DNA of 64,000 nucleotides from contig NZ_JACHWJ010000004.1 of assembly GCF_014191305.1 (NCBI RefSeq), positions 124,001 to 188,000 of the forward strand, in the 5' to 3' direction. The number at the start of each line of letters is the position of its first letter. The stretch's first letter is position 1. Shown here piece by piece: positions 1-8,938 of this stretch. A model generated the notes under the pieces. That model was not told the origin of the DNA, searched no databases, and worked only from the letters and a program-made list of their open reading frames with translations. The DNA is from Pseudoclavibacter helvolus (GTDB lineage Bacteria; Actinomycetota; Actinomycetes; Actinomycetales; Microbacteriaceae). The position numbers were made by a program, and so were the translations under genes.

Positions 1-355
1 ACCAGGGCGTCTCGTAGAAGATGACGTCGAACCGGCGCATCTGCTCTGGGCTCGGCGGCAGCGTCGACCCGGCGATGAGGAGGCCGACGGGGATCTCCGG
101 GCGATTCCAGAGGGCACGGTCGGTTGCCTGCGCCGGATACCAGAGCCAGTCGCTTCGTACGAGGACGAAGTCCGCGTCGGCGATGCGGGCGGCCTGGGAC
201 TCGGCGTCGTCGTTATAGGGGTGGATGTTGAGCCAGGTCACGTCGTGGTGCTGGGCGATCAACTCGATGGCCGCGGAAAAACCGTCGTGATCGATTCCGT
301 CTTCACCGAAGGCTTCGGAGATACGTGGGACAGCGTGAACGATGTTGATGCGCAT
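1..355 (-). CDS. Glycosyltransferase-like protein, N-terminal part (runs off the window)
   Basis: Only the first 118 codons are visible; the gene continues beyond base 1. It starts at an ATG (353-355). The N-terminus MRINIVHAVPRISEAFGE is followed by segments that alternate beta-strand and helix (HHDVTWLNIHP, DADFVLVRSDW, PVGLLIAGST, FDVIFYETPW). This resembles the N-terminal Rossmann-like half of CgeB/GT-B type glycosyltransferases, but no catalytic motif is in view. It is the third gene of a minus-strand run with two other glycosyltransferases, about 285 bp downstream of the second. Role in surface polysaccharide assembly is inferred from neighbours. The family call is tentative because the C-terminal, nucleotide-sugar-binding half is missing. 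Confidence 0.6.
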   Translation of the reverse strand, partial: MRINIVHAVPRISEAFGEDGIDHDGFSAAIELIAQHHDVTWLNIHPYNDDAESQAARIADADFVLVRSDWLWYPAQATDRALWNRPEIPVGLLIAGSTLPPSPEQMRRFDVIFYETPW

Positions 356-641
356 GGGGGTGGCTCTCTGCGCGTGCGGGCCGGCCGTGGACTGGGGTCT
401 ACGGTCGGTCCGGAAGGCTGGGACCTCACGGCGCGGGATAGTCGGCGACGCGCCAGGCAGTGCTGAACAGCATGCGTGGCAATCCGAGTGCATCGAATTC
501 TCTGCAATCGAAATGACGCGAGGGATGCGTCACATGAAGTCGACCACAACCGATCACTCCGACGCAAGTCTCCGACTATCACCCCTATGAACACCCGGAG
601 AATACCGCGTACAAACTCGCCAGGATGTGAGTGATACGGGA

Positions 642-2585
642 TTACCGCACGCGTCGTGGCGGCAGCAGTGCGTATCCGAACTCACGACGGAGGGTGCCCA
701 GCGCGTCGAGGTCTCGACCCGCCGCCTGCCTGGTCGCATTGACGGGGAAGTTGATCGCAGCGGCGGCCGCAAGGGCGAGCCGGTGCCGCACGGGGCGCTC
801 GCCCCACTTGCCGGCGTATCGCAGCGCCGAGCTCAGCATCCACGATCTCCGCAGGCCAGGATCGGACGAACCGCCGCTTTCGTGGACCGCCCGAACCGTC
901 CCCAAGAACACGGAAGGCAGACCACGTTGGCGGAGGCGACGCTGCAGGTCCACCTCCTCAGAGTTCATGAAGAAGCCTTCGTCGAAACCGTGCACGCTGC
1001 GGAACGCGTCCGTCGGGAGCATCATGACGGCGCCTACGACCCAGTCGACGTCAACGGTTGCCCCTGGCGTGGCACGCGTATCGTGTCCAACTGCCTCGTG
1101 CCACCACCGTGATCCGCGGAACCGAGCGAAGATGCTCAGGGCGCTCACGAACTGCTGACGTGCGTTCGGGAAGTGCCTGGCCGGCCACTGCGTCGCTCCG
1201 TGCTCGTCGACGATGTCAGGGGAGACGACTGCCGGCATCACGGGTGCGGCGGCGTGTGCAAGGTCGTGGATGAACGCCTCATCGATTTCGAGATCGCTGT
1301 TGAGGATCAGCAGGGTGCCGTGTTCAGCGAGTCGGGCGCCGCTGTTGATGCCGCTCCCGTAGCCGCCGTTCTCCGCGCGGTACACGATGTGCGCGCTCCC
1401 AGCGGAGTCGATGGGATTCGGCGAGTTGTCGTCGACGACGATGATCCGCATTGGCGGCGCGTCCCGCTGAGCCTCGAGTGCGCTGACGAGGGCTTGGGTG
1501 GGAGCCGGGTCGCCGTAGTGCGGAATGACGATCGTGATGCCGTCACGCGGATCGTTTCTCGCGAAGGAGGTGGCGTTCAGGCGAGCAGTCTCGCGCGCCA
1601 ACTCGGCGTCCTTCTGCGCGCTGAACGCAGCGAGATCGGATCCTCCGCTCGCCTTGCCTGCCTGCCCCGCGGACTCCACGAGGAGCGCGACAATCTTCTC
1701 GGCGACGCGGGCCGGCGCGACGCGAATGGCGACATCGGCGACTCGGCCCAGTCGCTCGTAGCCTTCGCGCTGCCTCACTCGGCCCGCCAGGGTGTCCACG
1801 GCGCTTGTCCAGGCCTTCGCTGCGAAGCCCTGAGAGGCAGATCCCGAGGTGCCCTGCGATTCGCCCGGGTGCCGCGCCTCGAAGGCGGCTCGGGAGGCAC
1901 CTGCGACGAACGCGCGAGCTGCACGTGACTCGGTGGAGTTGGCTGGGCCGTGGTGGGCAACCTCGAGGTCGCGGTCGACGACGATCGGGAGGCCCTGCGA
2001 GTGCATCCGGAAGCCGAGCTCCGAGTCTTCGCCGTACCAGAGTGAGACGTCGAAGCCGCCGGCTGAGGTGATCGAGGTCTTGGGTGCGGAGTTGTTTGCC
2101 GCCCAGCCGATCCACCGCTGCTCGGCGGTGCGTTGGTACGCGTTGTCGAGGGCACGCTGGTTCGCGGCATGTCCGTACACGCGAGCGTAGGCCGTGTCTG
2201 CGAAGACGTCGCGGGTCGCGCCAATGACGCCGACTCGTGTGCCAGTATTGTGGTGACGCATGTGCGTGCTGATGAATTTCGGCTCAGGCGCCAGGTCGTC
2301 GTCGCACCGGATGATGATGCGCCCGCGCGCGGCGTCGACGCCCGTCTGCATCGCTGCCGCGACGCCGCCGTTCGCATCGCGGACAACAACGCGGAGTGGC
2401 AGCAAATCGAGGTATTCGTCGAGCACTGCCTGGCTGGGGGCGTCTGGCCCGTCGAGGACAACAACCACTTCCCAAGTGCCGGCAAAGTCCTGGTCGGTGA
2501 GGCGCTTCAGGAGCCTGGGGAGCCTGTGTGCGCCTCGATATGACGGGACGACGACGCTGCAATCAAGCTCTTCACCAGTAGACAC
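642..2585 (-). CDS. Two-domain family 2 glycosyltransferase (GT2-GT2 fusion)
   Basis: A 647-residue cytosolic protein with two complete GT-A folds. Domain 1 (about residues 8-235) shows VVVPSYRG, VVVVLDGPD, RCDDDLAPEP (DxD-type metal/nucleotide site) and a late GEDSELGFR motif (ED acidic pair). A linker of about 100 residues precedes domain 2 (about 350-600), with VIPHYGD, IVVDDNSPNP, ILNSDLEID and EEVDLQRRLR. Both domains keep acidic catalytic motifs, so each could add a sugar, as in bifunctional polymerising glycosyltransferases; this is inference. Start is GTG. It lies 31 bp downstream of the CgeB-like gene on the same strand, probably co-transcribed, in a surface glycan cluster. Frame and length look intact. 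Confidence 0.88.
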   Translation of the reverse strand: MSTGEELDCSVVVPSYRGAHRLPRLLKRLTDQDFAGTWEVVVVLDGPDAPSQAVLDEYLDLLPLRVVVRDANGGVAAAMQTGVDAARGRIIIRCDDDLAPEPKFISTHMRHHNTGTRVGVIGATRDVFADTAYARVYGHAANQRALDNAYQRTAEQRWIGWAANNSAPKTSITSAGGFDVSLWYGEDSELGFRMHSQGLPIVVDRDLEVAHHGPANSTESRAARAFVAGASRAAFEARHPGESQGTSGSASQGFAAKAWTSAVDTLAGRVRQREGYERLGRVADVAIRVAPARVAEKIVALLVESAGQAGKASGGSDLAAFSAQKDAELARETARLNATSFARNDPRDGITIVIPHYGDPAPTQALVSALEAQRDAPPMRIIVVDDNSPNPIDSAGSAHIVYRAENGGYGSGINSGARLAEHGTLLILNSDLEIDEAFIHDLAHAAAPVMPAVVSPDIVDEHGATQWPARHFPNARQQFVSALSIFARFRGSRWWHEAVGHDTRATPGATVDVDWVVGAVMMLPTDAFRSVHGFDEGFFMNSEEVDLQRRLRQRGLPSVFLGTVRAVHESGGSSDPGLRRSWMLSSALRYAGKWGERPVRHRLALAAAAAINFPVNATRQAAGRDLDALGTLRREFGYALLPPRRVR

Positions 2586-2616
2586 GCTGATGATCGTAGC
2601 CGCTGCGGCAAGCGGA

Positions 2617-3651
2617 TCAGGAGGCGCGGTCGTCCTCAGCCCACACGCGGGCCTCTTCTGCGACTTTTCGGAGAGAAGCGTCGAGGCGCGGAGTGGTGAG
2701 TTCGGCCCGTCCTGCGAGTTCCTTCAAGCGGTGGCGCCAGTCGAGGCGCTCGAGCGCGAGGCGGCGGTTGCGGCGAGCGTCGTCCGGCGTCCACGCGGAA
2801 ACCGCATCCTGGACGACGGCGAGACCCTCGTGCAGCTCCACGCTAGGGAAATCGAGGCACGCGCCGGGCCAGAACAGCGCATCCGCGACCGCCGTGCGCG
2901 GTGCGATGCCCGCCACGCTTGCTCCGGCTGCGAGCGCGTCGAGCCATCGCCCGGTGACGTACTCGCGTGTCGGGTGGGTGTAACTGCTCTGGTGGGCACG
3001 GTTCGAGAACGCGAGGACAAATTTCGCGTTCGCGGCAGCACCGTCCGCGAGCGAAGCCGACGCCTCGTCGTTGCTGCCGAAGGGAGGTCTGCCCGCGAAC
3101 GTGAGTCCGAGGGCCTCTGCCGCTGCCGCCGTCACGTTGTCGTCGTCCCAGGCATCTGGCTGACGTCCGATCCGCTGCAGATCCATGGTGCGCTCGCTCG
3201 AAAAGGGCATGCCGAGGACGTCGGCGCCCCATGGCAGCGCTGAGACAGTCGCGGCAGTCTGCGTCCTCCACGGCTCGATGTCGTCCGGGTCCATGACAAA
3301 GAGATGGTCGTAGTAGCTCGTGCTTCGGGCGACACGCGGCACGCGGTCGGTCCAGAAGCTGTCGATGACCCAGCCGACGACGGTCCGGTACTGCTGACGC
3401 CAGTGCGGCGCGGCAAGGATCGCGTTGAGGTGCGCGGGCTGCGGGGCGATGACGATCGCGACGCGATCCGACTTCGCATCGCGTCGTGGCGGGACAAGGG
3501 TCCTGGCCACGTGCATCCGCGAATACTCGCTGGACGCAGTGTGCCGATGCAGTTCCGCGTCGAGTTCCGTCGCTGCCAGGATCGCGAGGTTCTCGATCTG
3601 TCCCCATCCTCTTCCCCCGGGATGCGAAACGATCACGTCGATCTTCGACAT
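2617..3651 (-). CDS. CgeB-like glycosyltransferase
   Basis: About 344 residues. An N-terminal domain (VIVSHPGGRGWGQIENL, then IVIAPQPAHLNAILAAPHW and a segment reading VVGWVIDSFWTDRVP) is followed by FVMDPDDIEPW and SALPWGADVLG. The C-terminal half contains AFSNRAHQ, TREYVTGRWLDALAAGA and PGACLDFPS, which resembles the group-1/CgeB pattern where the sugar nucleotide binds. I chose ATG at 3649-3651 because GAAAGGA lies about 8 bases upstream; a TTG two codons earlier is possible. It heads a minus-strand run of glycosyltransferases and is divergent from the GT2 gene at 3826. The donor sugar cannot be read from sequence. Confidence 0.75.
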   Translation of the reverse strand: MSKIDVIVSHPGGRGWGQIENLAILAATELDAELHRHTASSEYSRMHVARTLVPPRRDAKSDRVAIVIAPQPAHLNAILAAPHWRQQYRTVVGWVIDSFWTDRVPRVARSTSYYDHLFVMDPDDIEPWRTQTAATVSALPWGADVLGMPFSSERTMDLQRIGRQPDAWDDDNVTAAAAEALGLTFAGRPPFGSNDEASASLADGAAANAKFVLAFSNRAHQSSYTHPTREYVTGRWLDALAAGASVAGIAPRTAVADALFWPGACLDFPSVELHEGLAVVQDAVSAWTPDDARRNRRLALERLDWRHRLKELAGRAELTTPRLDASLRKVAEEARVWAEDDRAS

Positions 3652-3825
3652 CGGCAAAGTCCTTTCAGGCGACAGCAGGAACCTTCGTGAACTCTAATGG
3701 ACCGGGTATTCGTCAGGACGAACCTCGCCTGCCGTCCGCCGTGGGCCGTGAGCTGGCCGCTAGATTGGTCGTGCGTGTCTCGTACCCCGGGGATCTGCAG
3801 AACGTGTCAAGGCAAGATCGAAGAC

Positions 3826-4794
3826 ATGGAGTACCTGGTGGCCGACTGGCATGACTCGCGCAGAAGCGTCGTCCGAAAGACCGTCCAGCGCTGGACAAGC
3901 GCAGAGCACTGGCGTCAGCGGAAGCTGGTGAGTCGAGGGTTCGAGCTTCCCGCGGTCCCCACGACACCTGCTTCGGTGTGGGGGATCAGCATGGTCAAGA
4001 ACGAAGCGGACATTATCGATTCGGTTGTCCGTCACATGCTCGACCAGGACATCGACCGGATTCTCATCGTCGACAACGGCTCGACAGACGGCACCTACGA
4101 GATGCTCAAGGAGCTGAGCAGGGAACTGCCGATCTCCGTCGGGCGTGACCGCGAACCCGGCTACTACCAGGCCCACAAGATGACCGCGCTGGCATCTCGA
4201 GCCAGACGGGCTGGAGCCGAATGGGTCGTCCCATTTGACGCTGACGAATTCTGGTTTGCCCCTGGCACCACGGTTGGTGCGTATTTGCGAAGCAGCGGTG
4301 TCACTCGTGTCCAGGCCGCGATCCACAACGCCTTCCCCACCGCCGAGAACCCGCGCCTCTCGGGGCTCGAGGGCGAGCTGCGACTGGATGTACCTCCACA
4401 TCTGATGAGAAAGGTCGCGAGTCGAACGTCGCCTTTCCTCTGGATCGGGATGGGCAACCACACAGCGATGAGGTCGGGATCCGGACTCGAAGACCGGCTG
4501 CGCATCCTCCACCTTCCCTGGCGCAGCCAGGAGCAGCTCACGCGCAAGGTCAGGCAGGGAGCGGCCGCGTATGCCGCGTCCTCACTCAAAGGGGTCGGCG
4601 GGCACTGGATCACACAGGGAGCGCTATCTGACGATGGCCTGCAGGAGGTGTGGGACCGGCTCCTCAAGGGCGAGGGGGAGGCCGATCTTGGGTGGCGACC
4701 CATCGGTCCATTCCTGGTCGATCGCTTCGACCATTGGCGTACCTGGGACCCGGATGGCCAAGTCCCTGTGCTCGCGTCCGCCAACAAGTTCTAG
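3826..4794 (+). CDS. Family 2 glycosyltransferase (Glyco_tranf_2_4 type)
   Basis: About 322 residues from the ATG at 3826. It has the short GT2 domain in which SMVKNEADII begins the fold, ILIVDNGSTDGT carries the nucleotide-binding acid (D83), and VPFDADEFW carries the DxD motif (about 138-140). The C-terminal region (GMGNHTAM, ILHLPWRSQEQ) is typical of this subfamily, which modifies surface glycans. The open frame extends upstream to 3697, but the preceding 43 codons are Cys/Trp-rich and unlike the family, so I place the start at 3826. It ends 8 bp before the GT11 gene, forming a two-gene unit divergent from the CgeB-like gene. Confidence 0.85.
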   Translation: MEYLVADWHDSRRSVVRKTVQRWTSAEHWRQRKLVSRGFELPAVPTTPASVWGISMVKNEADIIDSVVRHMLDQDIDRILIVDNGSTDGTYEMLKELSRELPISVGRDREPGYYQAHKMTALASRARRAGAEWVVPFDADEFWFAPGTTVGAYLRSSGVTRVQAAIHNAFPTAENPRLSGLEGELRLDVPPHLMRKVASRTSPFLWIGMGNHTAMRSGSGLEDRLRILHLPWRSQEQLTRKVRQGAAAYAASSLKGVGGHWITQGALSDDGLQEVWDRLLKGEGEADLGWRPIGPFLVDRFDHWRTWDPDGQVPVLASANKF

Positions 4795-4802
4795 GAGTCG
4801 CC

Positions 4803-5660
4803 ATGCTGGAGCGGATGAAAGCTCACGCACTGTCCGTCGTTCGCTGGGGCAACCGTGAGGTCCTGTATCCCCCCGAGAAGATCGGCGTGGGGAATCTTTT
4901 CTACGTCTGGATGCAGGCGGACCGACGCCGTGCTCGAGGCGAGGACGTTGTCGTCAGGACCTCTGAGGCCTCAGAGCCGTGGCGTGAGTGGTTCCCGGAG
5001 CTCTTCAATGAGCTCATCGTCGACGACTCCCAGATCCGCTTCACGGATCGTCGTCTTGTCAACCACTACTACCAGGAGTTCGGTGTCAACTACACGCCGG
5101 AGGATCTGTCTCGCTTTATAGACACGTTCGTTCTGCCGAGTGGCGGACGCCTTCGCAAGCTGGTCGATGAGCATGCCTCGCCAAAGCGGTTTGTGCTGAA
5201 CGTTCGGCGGGGCGACTACTACAGCGTCGAGAAGTTCAGGCACCTCTACGCGTTTGACATCGCGGAGTACGTGCGGGCCGCTGTCGTCGAGGCCTCTGAA
5301 GCGGCCCCCATCGACGAGATCTTCATCGTCTCCGACAACGTCGAGTGGTGCCGCGCCGAGTTGCAGTTCCTGACGGACTATGCCGACGTCGCCTACGTCG
5401 ATCCGGAGTTGGGCCCGGCGGAGCATCTTGCGATCCTCGCCGGCTCGCCTCGTCTGATCCTGGCGAACTCGACGTTCTCGTACTGGGGCGGCTACCTGAG
5501 CAACCGCTACTACGCGGACAACGCCGAGGTCAGGCCCTCCGACGTGGTCGTTCCGATCTTCCACAGCCGCCTCATGGAGGACTCGTCCTCTTACCACCTC
5601 GACCCCCGGTGGACAGTGATTCGCGACCTCGCGGGCGGCTGGGAGCCTCCGGCCGCCTAG
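4803..5660 (+). CDS. GT11-family alpha-1,2-fucosyltransferase-like protein
   Basis: 285 residues from the ATG at 4803, only 8 bp after the preceding stop. Three hallmark GT11 regions are present in order: VRRGDYY (residues 134-140, the RRGD GDP-fucose-binding motif), FIVSDNVEW (about 174-182) and ANSTFSYWGG (about 221-230). GT11 enzymes transfer fucose from GDP-fucose to the 2-position of galactose. Acceptor and donor here are inferred from family only, and no GDP-fucose synthesis genes lie in the window. Its stop shares a CTAG with the stop of the convergent ABC transporter gene, so the two genes overlap by 4 bp tail to tail. Confidence 0.82.
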   Translation: MLERMKAHALSVVRWGNREVLYPPEKIGVGNLFYVWMQADRRRARGEDVVVRTSEASEPWREWFPELFNELIVDDSQIRFTDRRLVNHYYQEFGVNYTPEDLSRFIDTFVLPSGGRLRKLVDEHASPKRFVLNVRRGDYYSVEKFRHLYAFDIAEYVRAAVVEASEAAPIDEIFIVSDNVEWCRAELQFLTDYADVAYVDPELGPAEHLAILAGSPRLILANSTFSYWGGYLSNRYYADNAEVRPSDVVVPIFHSRLMEDSSSYHLDPRWTVIRDLAGGWEPPAA

Positions 5661-7468
5661 GCTACGTCCGACTTCGTCTCAGCGCCCAGGTTGCCGAGTG
5701 CCACGAGCCGAGCGAAGTGCTTGCTGCGCTCCTGGAGTTCCTCGAACGAGCCAGACGCCTCGACTTGTCCATCCCGCATGAAGATGATGCGGTCCGCGTC
5801 GCGAACCGTTGAGAGGCGGTGTGCGACGACGATGAGCGTCATATCGCCCTTCAGGGAGTTTATCGTGGCAGTGATCTGGTGTTCTGTCTCATTGTCGAGC
5901 GCCGACGTAGCCTCATCCAGAACGAGGATCGAAGGGTTTCGATAGAGCGCGCGAGCAATTCCGACACGCTGACGCTGCCCACCCGAGAGGCGCACCCCAC
6001 GCTGGCCGAGCCGGGTCTGAAGGCCGTCTGGTAGGTCATCAATGAAGGAGTCGAGCTGGGCCAGCGCGATGACTTCAGCGATCCTCTGGTGATCGATGTG
6101 CTCCTTCTCAACCCCGTAGGCGATGTTCACCTCGAGAGTGTCGTCGATCATGTAGACGTCTTGTGGGACGAGGCTCAGAGCTTCGAACCAAGCCACTAGA
6201 TCGTCGTGGATCAACTTGCCACCACACGTGATGGTGCCTTCTGTCGGCTTGTGGAGTCCGAGCACCAGATCGAGCATGGTGCTCTTGCCGGCGCCGCTCG
6301 AGCCGACGATCGCGGTCGTCTGTCCCTCCGGGAGCGTCACATTCAGTTTCTGCAGGACAGGCTGCTTCGCATCCTCATAAGTGAACCCGACGTCGGAGAG
6401 GACGATGTCTCCTCGGTACTCGTGATCGCTCGAGCGAATTTCAGAGTGGCTGGCCTCGAAGTTGAGGGTGTCGATTTCTTTCGCGAGGGTCCTGAGAGAG
6501 CCTTGCCCCGCCCTCACCGTTCCGATGGTTGCCGTGACTCGGTTCAGCGTCGGCAGCAGTCGCAAGGATGCCGCAGCGAAGACGCCGAGGACCGTCAGCG
6601 CGTTCTCCTGGGTTCCGGTTGCGAAGAGAATCGCAGCCATCCCTATGACCGCGAGAATGAACGAGACCTCGAGGGCGTACTTCGGCAACTCTCCGAGCAT
6701 GGAGGACCGTCGCTGCGACTGCGCTTGGCGGCTTCGCGCGCCTTCAAACGCGGTGACGAAGCGGTGAGCGCTGGATGAAAGGCGCGACTCCCGGAAGCCA
6801 TCAAAGCCTGGCATGATCGCCGTCCACGCATCCGCGTCAGCGTCGAGGTAGTCCTGCCCGGCGCGAATCGAACGCCGCTTAAGCAGGGCTTGGATGCCCC
6901 ACGTGGTAATCGAGAAGAAGACCACGGCAAACAGAGTCGCGAGGGGGGACGTGATGAGGAGAACGGCAGCCAGCGCGAGCAAGATGAGCACGTCGCCCAT
7001 GAGGCTCAGGAGCCCGAGGCCGACACCATTGAAGCTCTGTGCCACTGCCACGCCGATGTTGCGGTAGATCTCGGCGACGTTGCGCTTCTTGTGGGTCGCG
7101 TAGCTGGACAGGACGTAGCGGCGCATCAACTCGACAGCCGCTTCGGCGGTGAGGGTCGCGGTGTGGCCGAGGAGCCACCAGCGGAACAGGACGGCCGCCA
7201 CGCTCTTGACGACGAAGCAGACGGCCACGAGAGTCGCGAGGAGCAGGACGAGCGCCTGGACCTCGTGGGTGCCAAAGAAATCACCGATCTGGCTGACTAC
7301 CCCAGCGGAGGTGTCGCCGGTCGTGAGCAGGGTCATAAGGGGGAGCATCGCCGCGACCCCGATCATGTCCAGCAGCGCGAGCGCGACGGATCCCACGACT
7401 GCCAAGCTCACCCAGCCTCGGATGTTCTCGTTGATGAGTGTCAGAGCAATGCGAAGCTCGCGAATCAA
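5657..7468 (-). CDS. ABC exporter with fused membrane and ATPase domains (flippase-like)
   Basis: 603 residues. The N-terminal 300 or so form the transmembrane domain, with several hydrophobic segments (for example VSLAVVGSVALALLDMIG). The C-terminal ATPase has Walker A GSSGAGKST (389-397), the signature LSGGQ (494-498), Walker B ILVLDEATSALD (D518, E519) and the switch His in VVAHRLSTV. This half-transporter architecture dimerises; in polysaccharide loci, relatives (MsbA, PglK) flip lipid-linked glycans across the membrane. That role is inferred from the glycosyltransferase neighbours. The start is TTG at 7466-7468 with GGAGA five bases upstream. The stop overlaps the convergent GT11 gene. 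Confidence 0.9.
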   Translation of the reverse strand: MIRELRIALTLINENIRGWVSLAVVGSVALALLDMIGVAAMLPLMTLLTTGDTSAGVVSQIGDFFGTHEVQALVLLLATLVAVCFVVKSVAAVLFRWWLLGHTATLTAEAAVELMRRYVLSSYATHKKRNVAEIYRNIGVAVAQSFNGVGLGLLSLMGDVLILLALAAVLLITSPLATLFAVVFFSITTWGIQALLKRRSIRAGQDYLDADADAWTAIMPGFDGFRESRLSSSAHRFVTAFEGARSRQAQSQRRSSMLGELPKYALEVSFILAVIGMAAILFATGTQENALTVLGVFAAASLRLLPTLNRVTATIGTVRAGQGSLRTLAKEIDTLNFEASHSEIRSSDHEYRGDIVLSDVGFTYEDAKQPVLQKLNVTLPEGQTTAIVGSSGAGKSTMLDLVLGLHKPTEGTITCGGKLIHDDLVAWFEALSLVPQDVYMIDDTLEVNIAYGVEKEHIDHQRIAEVIALAQLDSFIDDLPDGLQTRLGQRGVRLSGGQRQRVGIARALYRNPSILVLDEATSALDNETEHQITATINSLKGDMTLIVVAHRLSTVRDADRIIFMRDGQVEASGSFEELQERSKHFARLVALGNLGAETKSDVA

Positions 7469-7592
7469 GTCGTCTCCAGAGGTTTTGCGTGCGGTGCCGC
7501 GGGCATGGCAATGCCCAGGCGACCGGATCAGTCTAGGAGCTTCTGCCCTGCCGTGGTGAATGTCGAGTCCGCATCCCGACTCCGCATGCGCT

Positions 7593-7611
7593 TGGGGTGA
7601 ACTTCACCCCA
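7593..7611. promoter_or_regulatory. 19-bp perfect inverted repeat, GGGGTGAA type
   Basis: TGGGGTGAA and TTCACCCCA flank a single C. The repeat covers the stop codon of the minus-strand acyltransferase gene and lies 125 bp upstream of the TTG start of the ABC transporter gene. It could be an operator for the transporter or the stem of an mRNA hairpin. No T-run follows it on the minus strand, so a simple terminator is less likely. Confidence 0.4.
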
Positions 7612-8653
7612 CGACGGCGCTTGTACTATCCGATGGTTTCGGGGTGTGCCAGCTTGCTGGCACGAATCTGCGGAGGCGCATGGCGGGTTGCTCGATGTAC
7701 CGCCACGACAGCCAGGCAATGCCAGCCGTTACCAGCGTGGCGACGAAGATCGAGCCGATCGGGCCGAGCCAGCTTGTCCCGAGTGCTGCCAGCACCTGCT
7801 GCACCGGGAAGGCCCAGATGTAGAGGCCATAAGAGATGTCATTCTCGGAACCGATCCTGACGGGTGGGGCGGCCCCCAGACAGAGCAAAACGAATGCGAA
7901 CGGGAGCTGGCCGACAGCTTCACCGAGCCCGACGGCCACGAGCACGACGAAGACACCGATCGCGGCGAAGCCGTAGCGACGTCGCAGCATCAGTTTGTCG
8001 CCTACGAAGTAGAGGAGCATCCCTGCCAGGAAGAACGTGCCGAGGCGAATGAGGTGGAGGTACAGCTCGGTAGAAACGGCCAGTGGGCCAAGTGCCAGAG
8101 GCTGGAACGCGACGAGCCCCGCGAAGGCGGTGGCCGTGACCAAGGTCGCGTGTCGACGCGCCCAGGGCAGAGTGAGAAGGAGCGCGGCTCCGATGTACGC
8201 GAGGAACTCGGGGAAAAGCGACCAGAGCGAGCCGTTCCACGCGATCGCGACCGGAACGCTCACCAGGGTGTCGTCAATTCCCCACTGGGCCTGGTAGAGG
8301 CCCGCGTTCGAGATCACGTAGGAGAGGGCACTCGACGGTTCGTAGTTCTCACCGATTGCCAGCGCGAGCGCAAACGCGGTCAGGATGAGGACGCTCCAGT
8401 AGGCCGGGAAGATGCGCAGGGCCCGATTTGCCAGATACTCGCGAATGCCGAGCCTCATGCGGGAGCCGGCGATGAGGTAGCCCGAGATGGCGAAGAAACC
8501 TTGGACAGCCCATCCGCCCAGATCGAGTGTCCACCCTTCGAAACCACCGAGGGGCCAAGCGTGGCCAAAGATCACGACGAAGGCAAGCGTCAGCCGAACG
8601 AAGTTGAGGGCGTTGTGTCTTGTTGATAGAGATTCACGCAAGGTCTTAGGCAC
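7604..8653 (-). CDS. OafA/YrhL-type membrane O-acyltransferase (acyltransferase family 3)
   Basis: 349 residues, GTG start, about ten hydrophobic segments. The family-3 signature is clear: NFVRLTLAFVVIFGHAW near residue 17-33 with the catalytic His, then GFFAISGYLIAGSR and a cytosolic RALRIFPAYW motif. The C-terminal YGLYIWAFPVQQ is also typical. Such enzymes acetylate or acylate sugars at the membrane, here presumably the glycan made by this locus. It is clearly paralogous to the acyltransferase at 15022-16116, with shared motifs over the whole length, in the opposite orientation. It is divergent from the interrupted GT2 gene. Confidence 0.9.
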   Translation of the reverse strand: MPKTLRESLSTRHNALNFVRLTLAFVVIFGHAWPLGGFEGWTLDLGGWAVQGFFAISGYLIAGSRMRLGIREYLANRALRIFPAYWSVLILTAFALALAIGENYEPSSALSYVISNAGLYQAQWGIDDTLVSVPVAIAWNGSLWSLFPEFLAYIGAALLLTLPWARRHATLVTATAFAGLVAFQPLALGPLAVSTELYLHLIRLGTFFLAGMLLYFVGDKLMLRRRYGFAAIGVFVVLVAVGLGEAVGQLPFAFVLLCLGAAPPVRIGSENDISYGLYIWAFPVQQVLAALGTSWLGPIGSIFVATLVTAGIAWLSWRYIEQPAMRLRRFVPASWHTPKPSDSTSAVVG

Positions 8654-8938
8654 TTTGTGAAGCTACCAGTGATCCTTTGGCGCCTGGCGTGGTGGGGTGG
8701 GCCAGAACGTTGGTCGGCTCTCGTCATGCGGAGTCAGTCGGTCCGTTCGCCTCGGCTAGCATCGGCGCATGTCCTTCGTCACGGTCGTCGTTCCTGCATA
8801 CAACCCCAACGAGTACCTGATCGAAGCGGTACAGAGCGCGGTCGATCAGTCGTACCCGGATATGGAGGTTGTCGTCGTCGACGACGGCTCCACCGCCCGT
8901 GGAAGCGACGGGCACTTCCGCGCAGCGGAAAGATTAGG

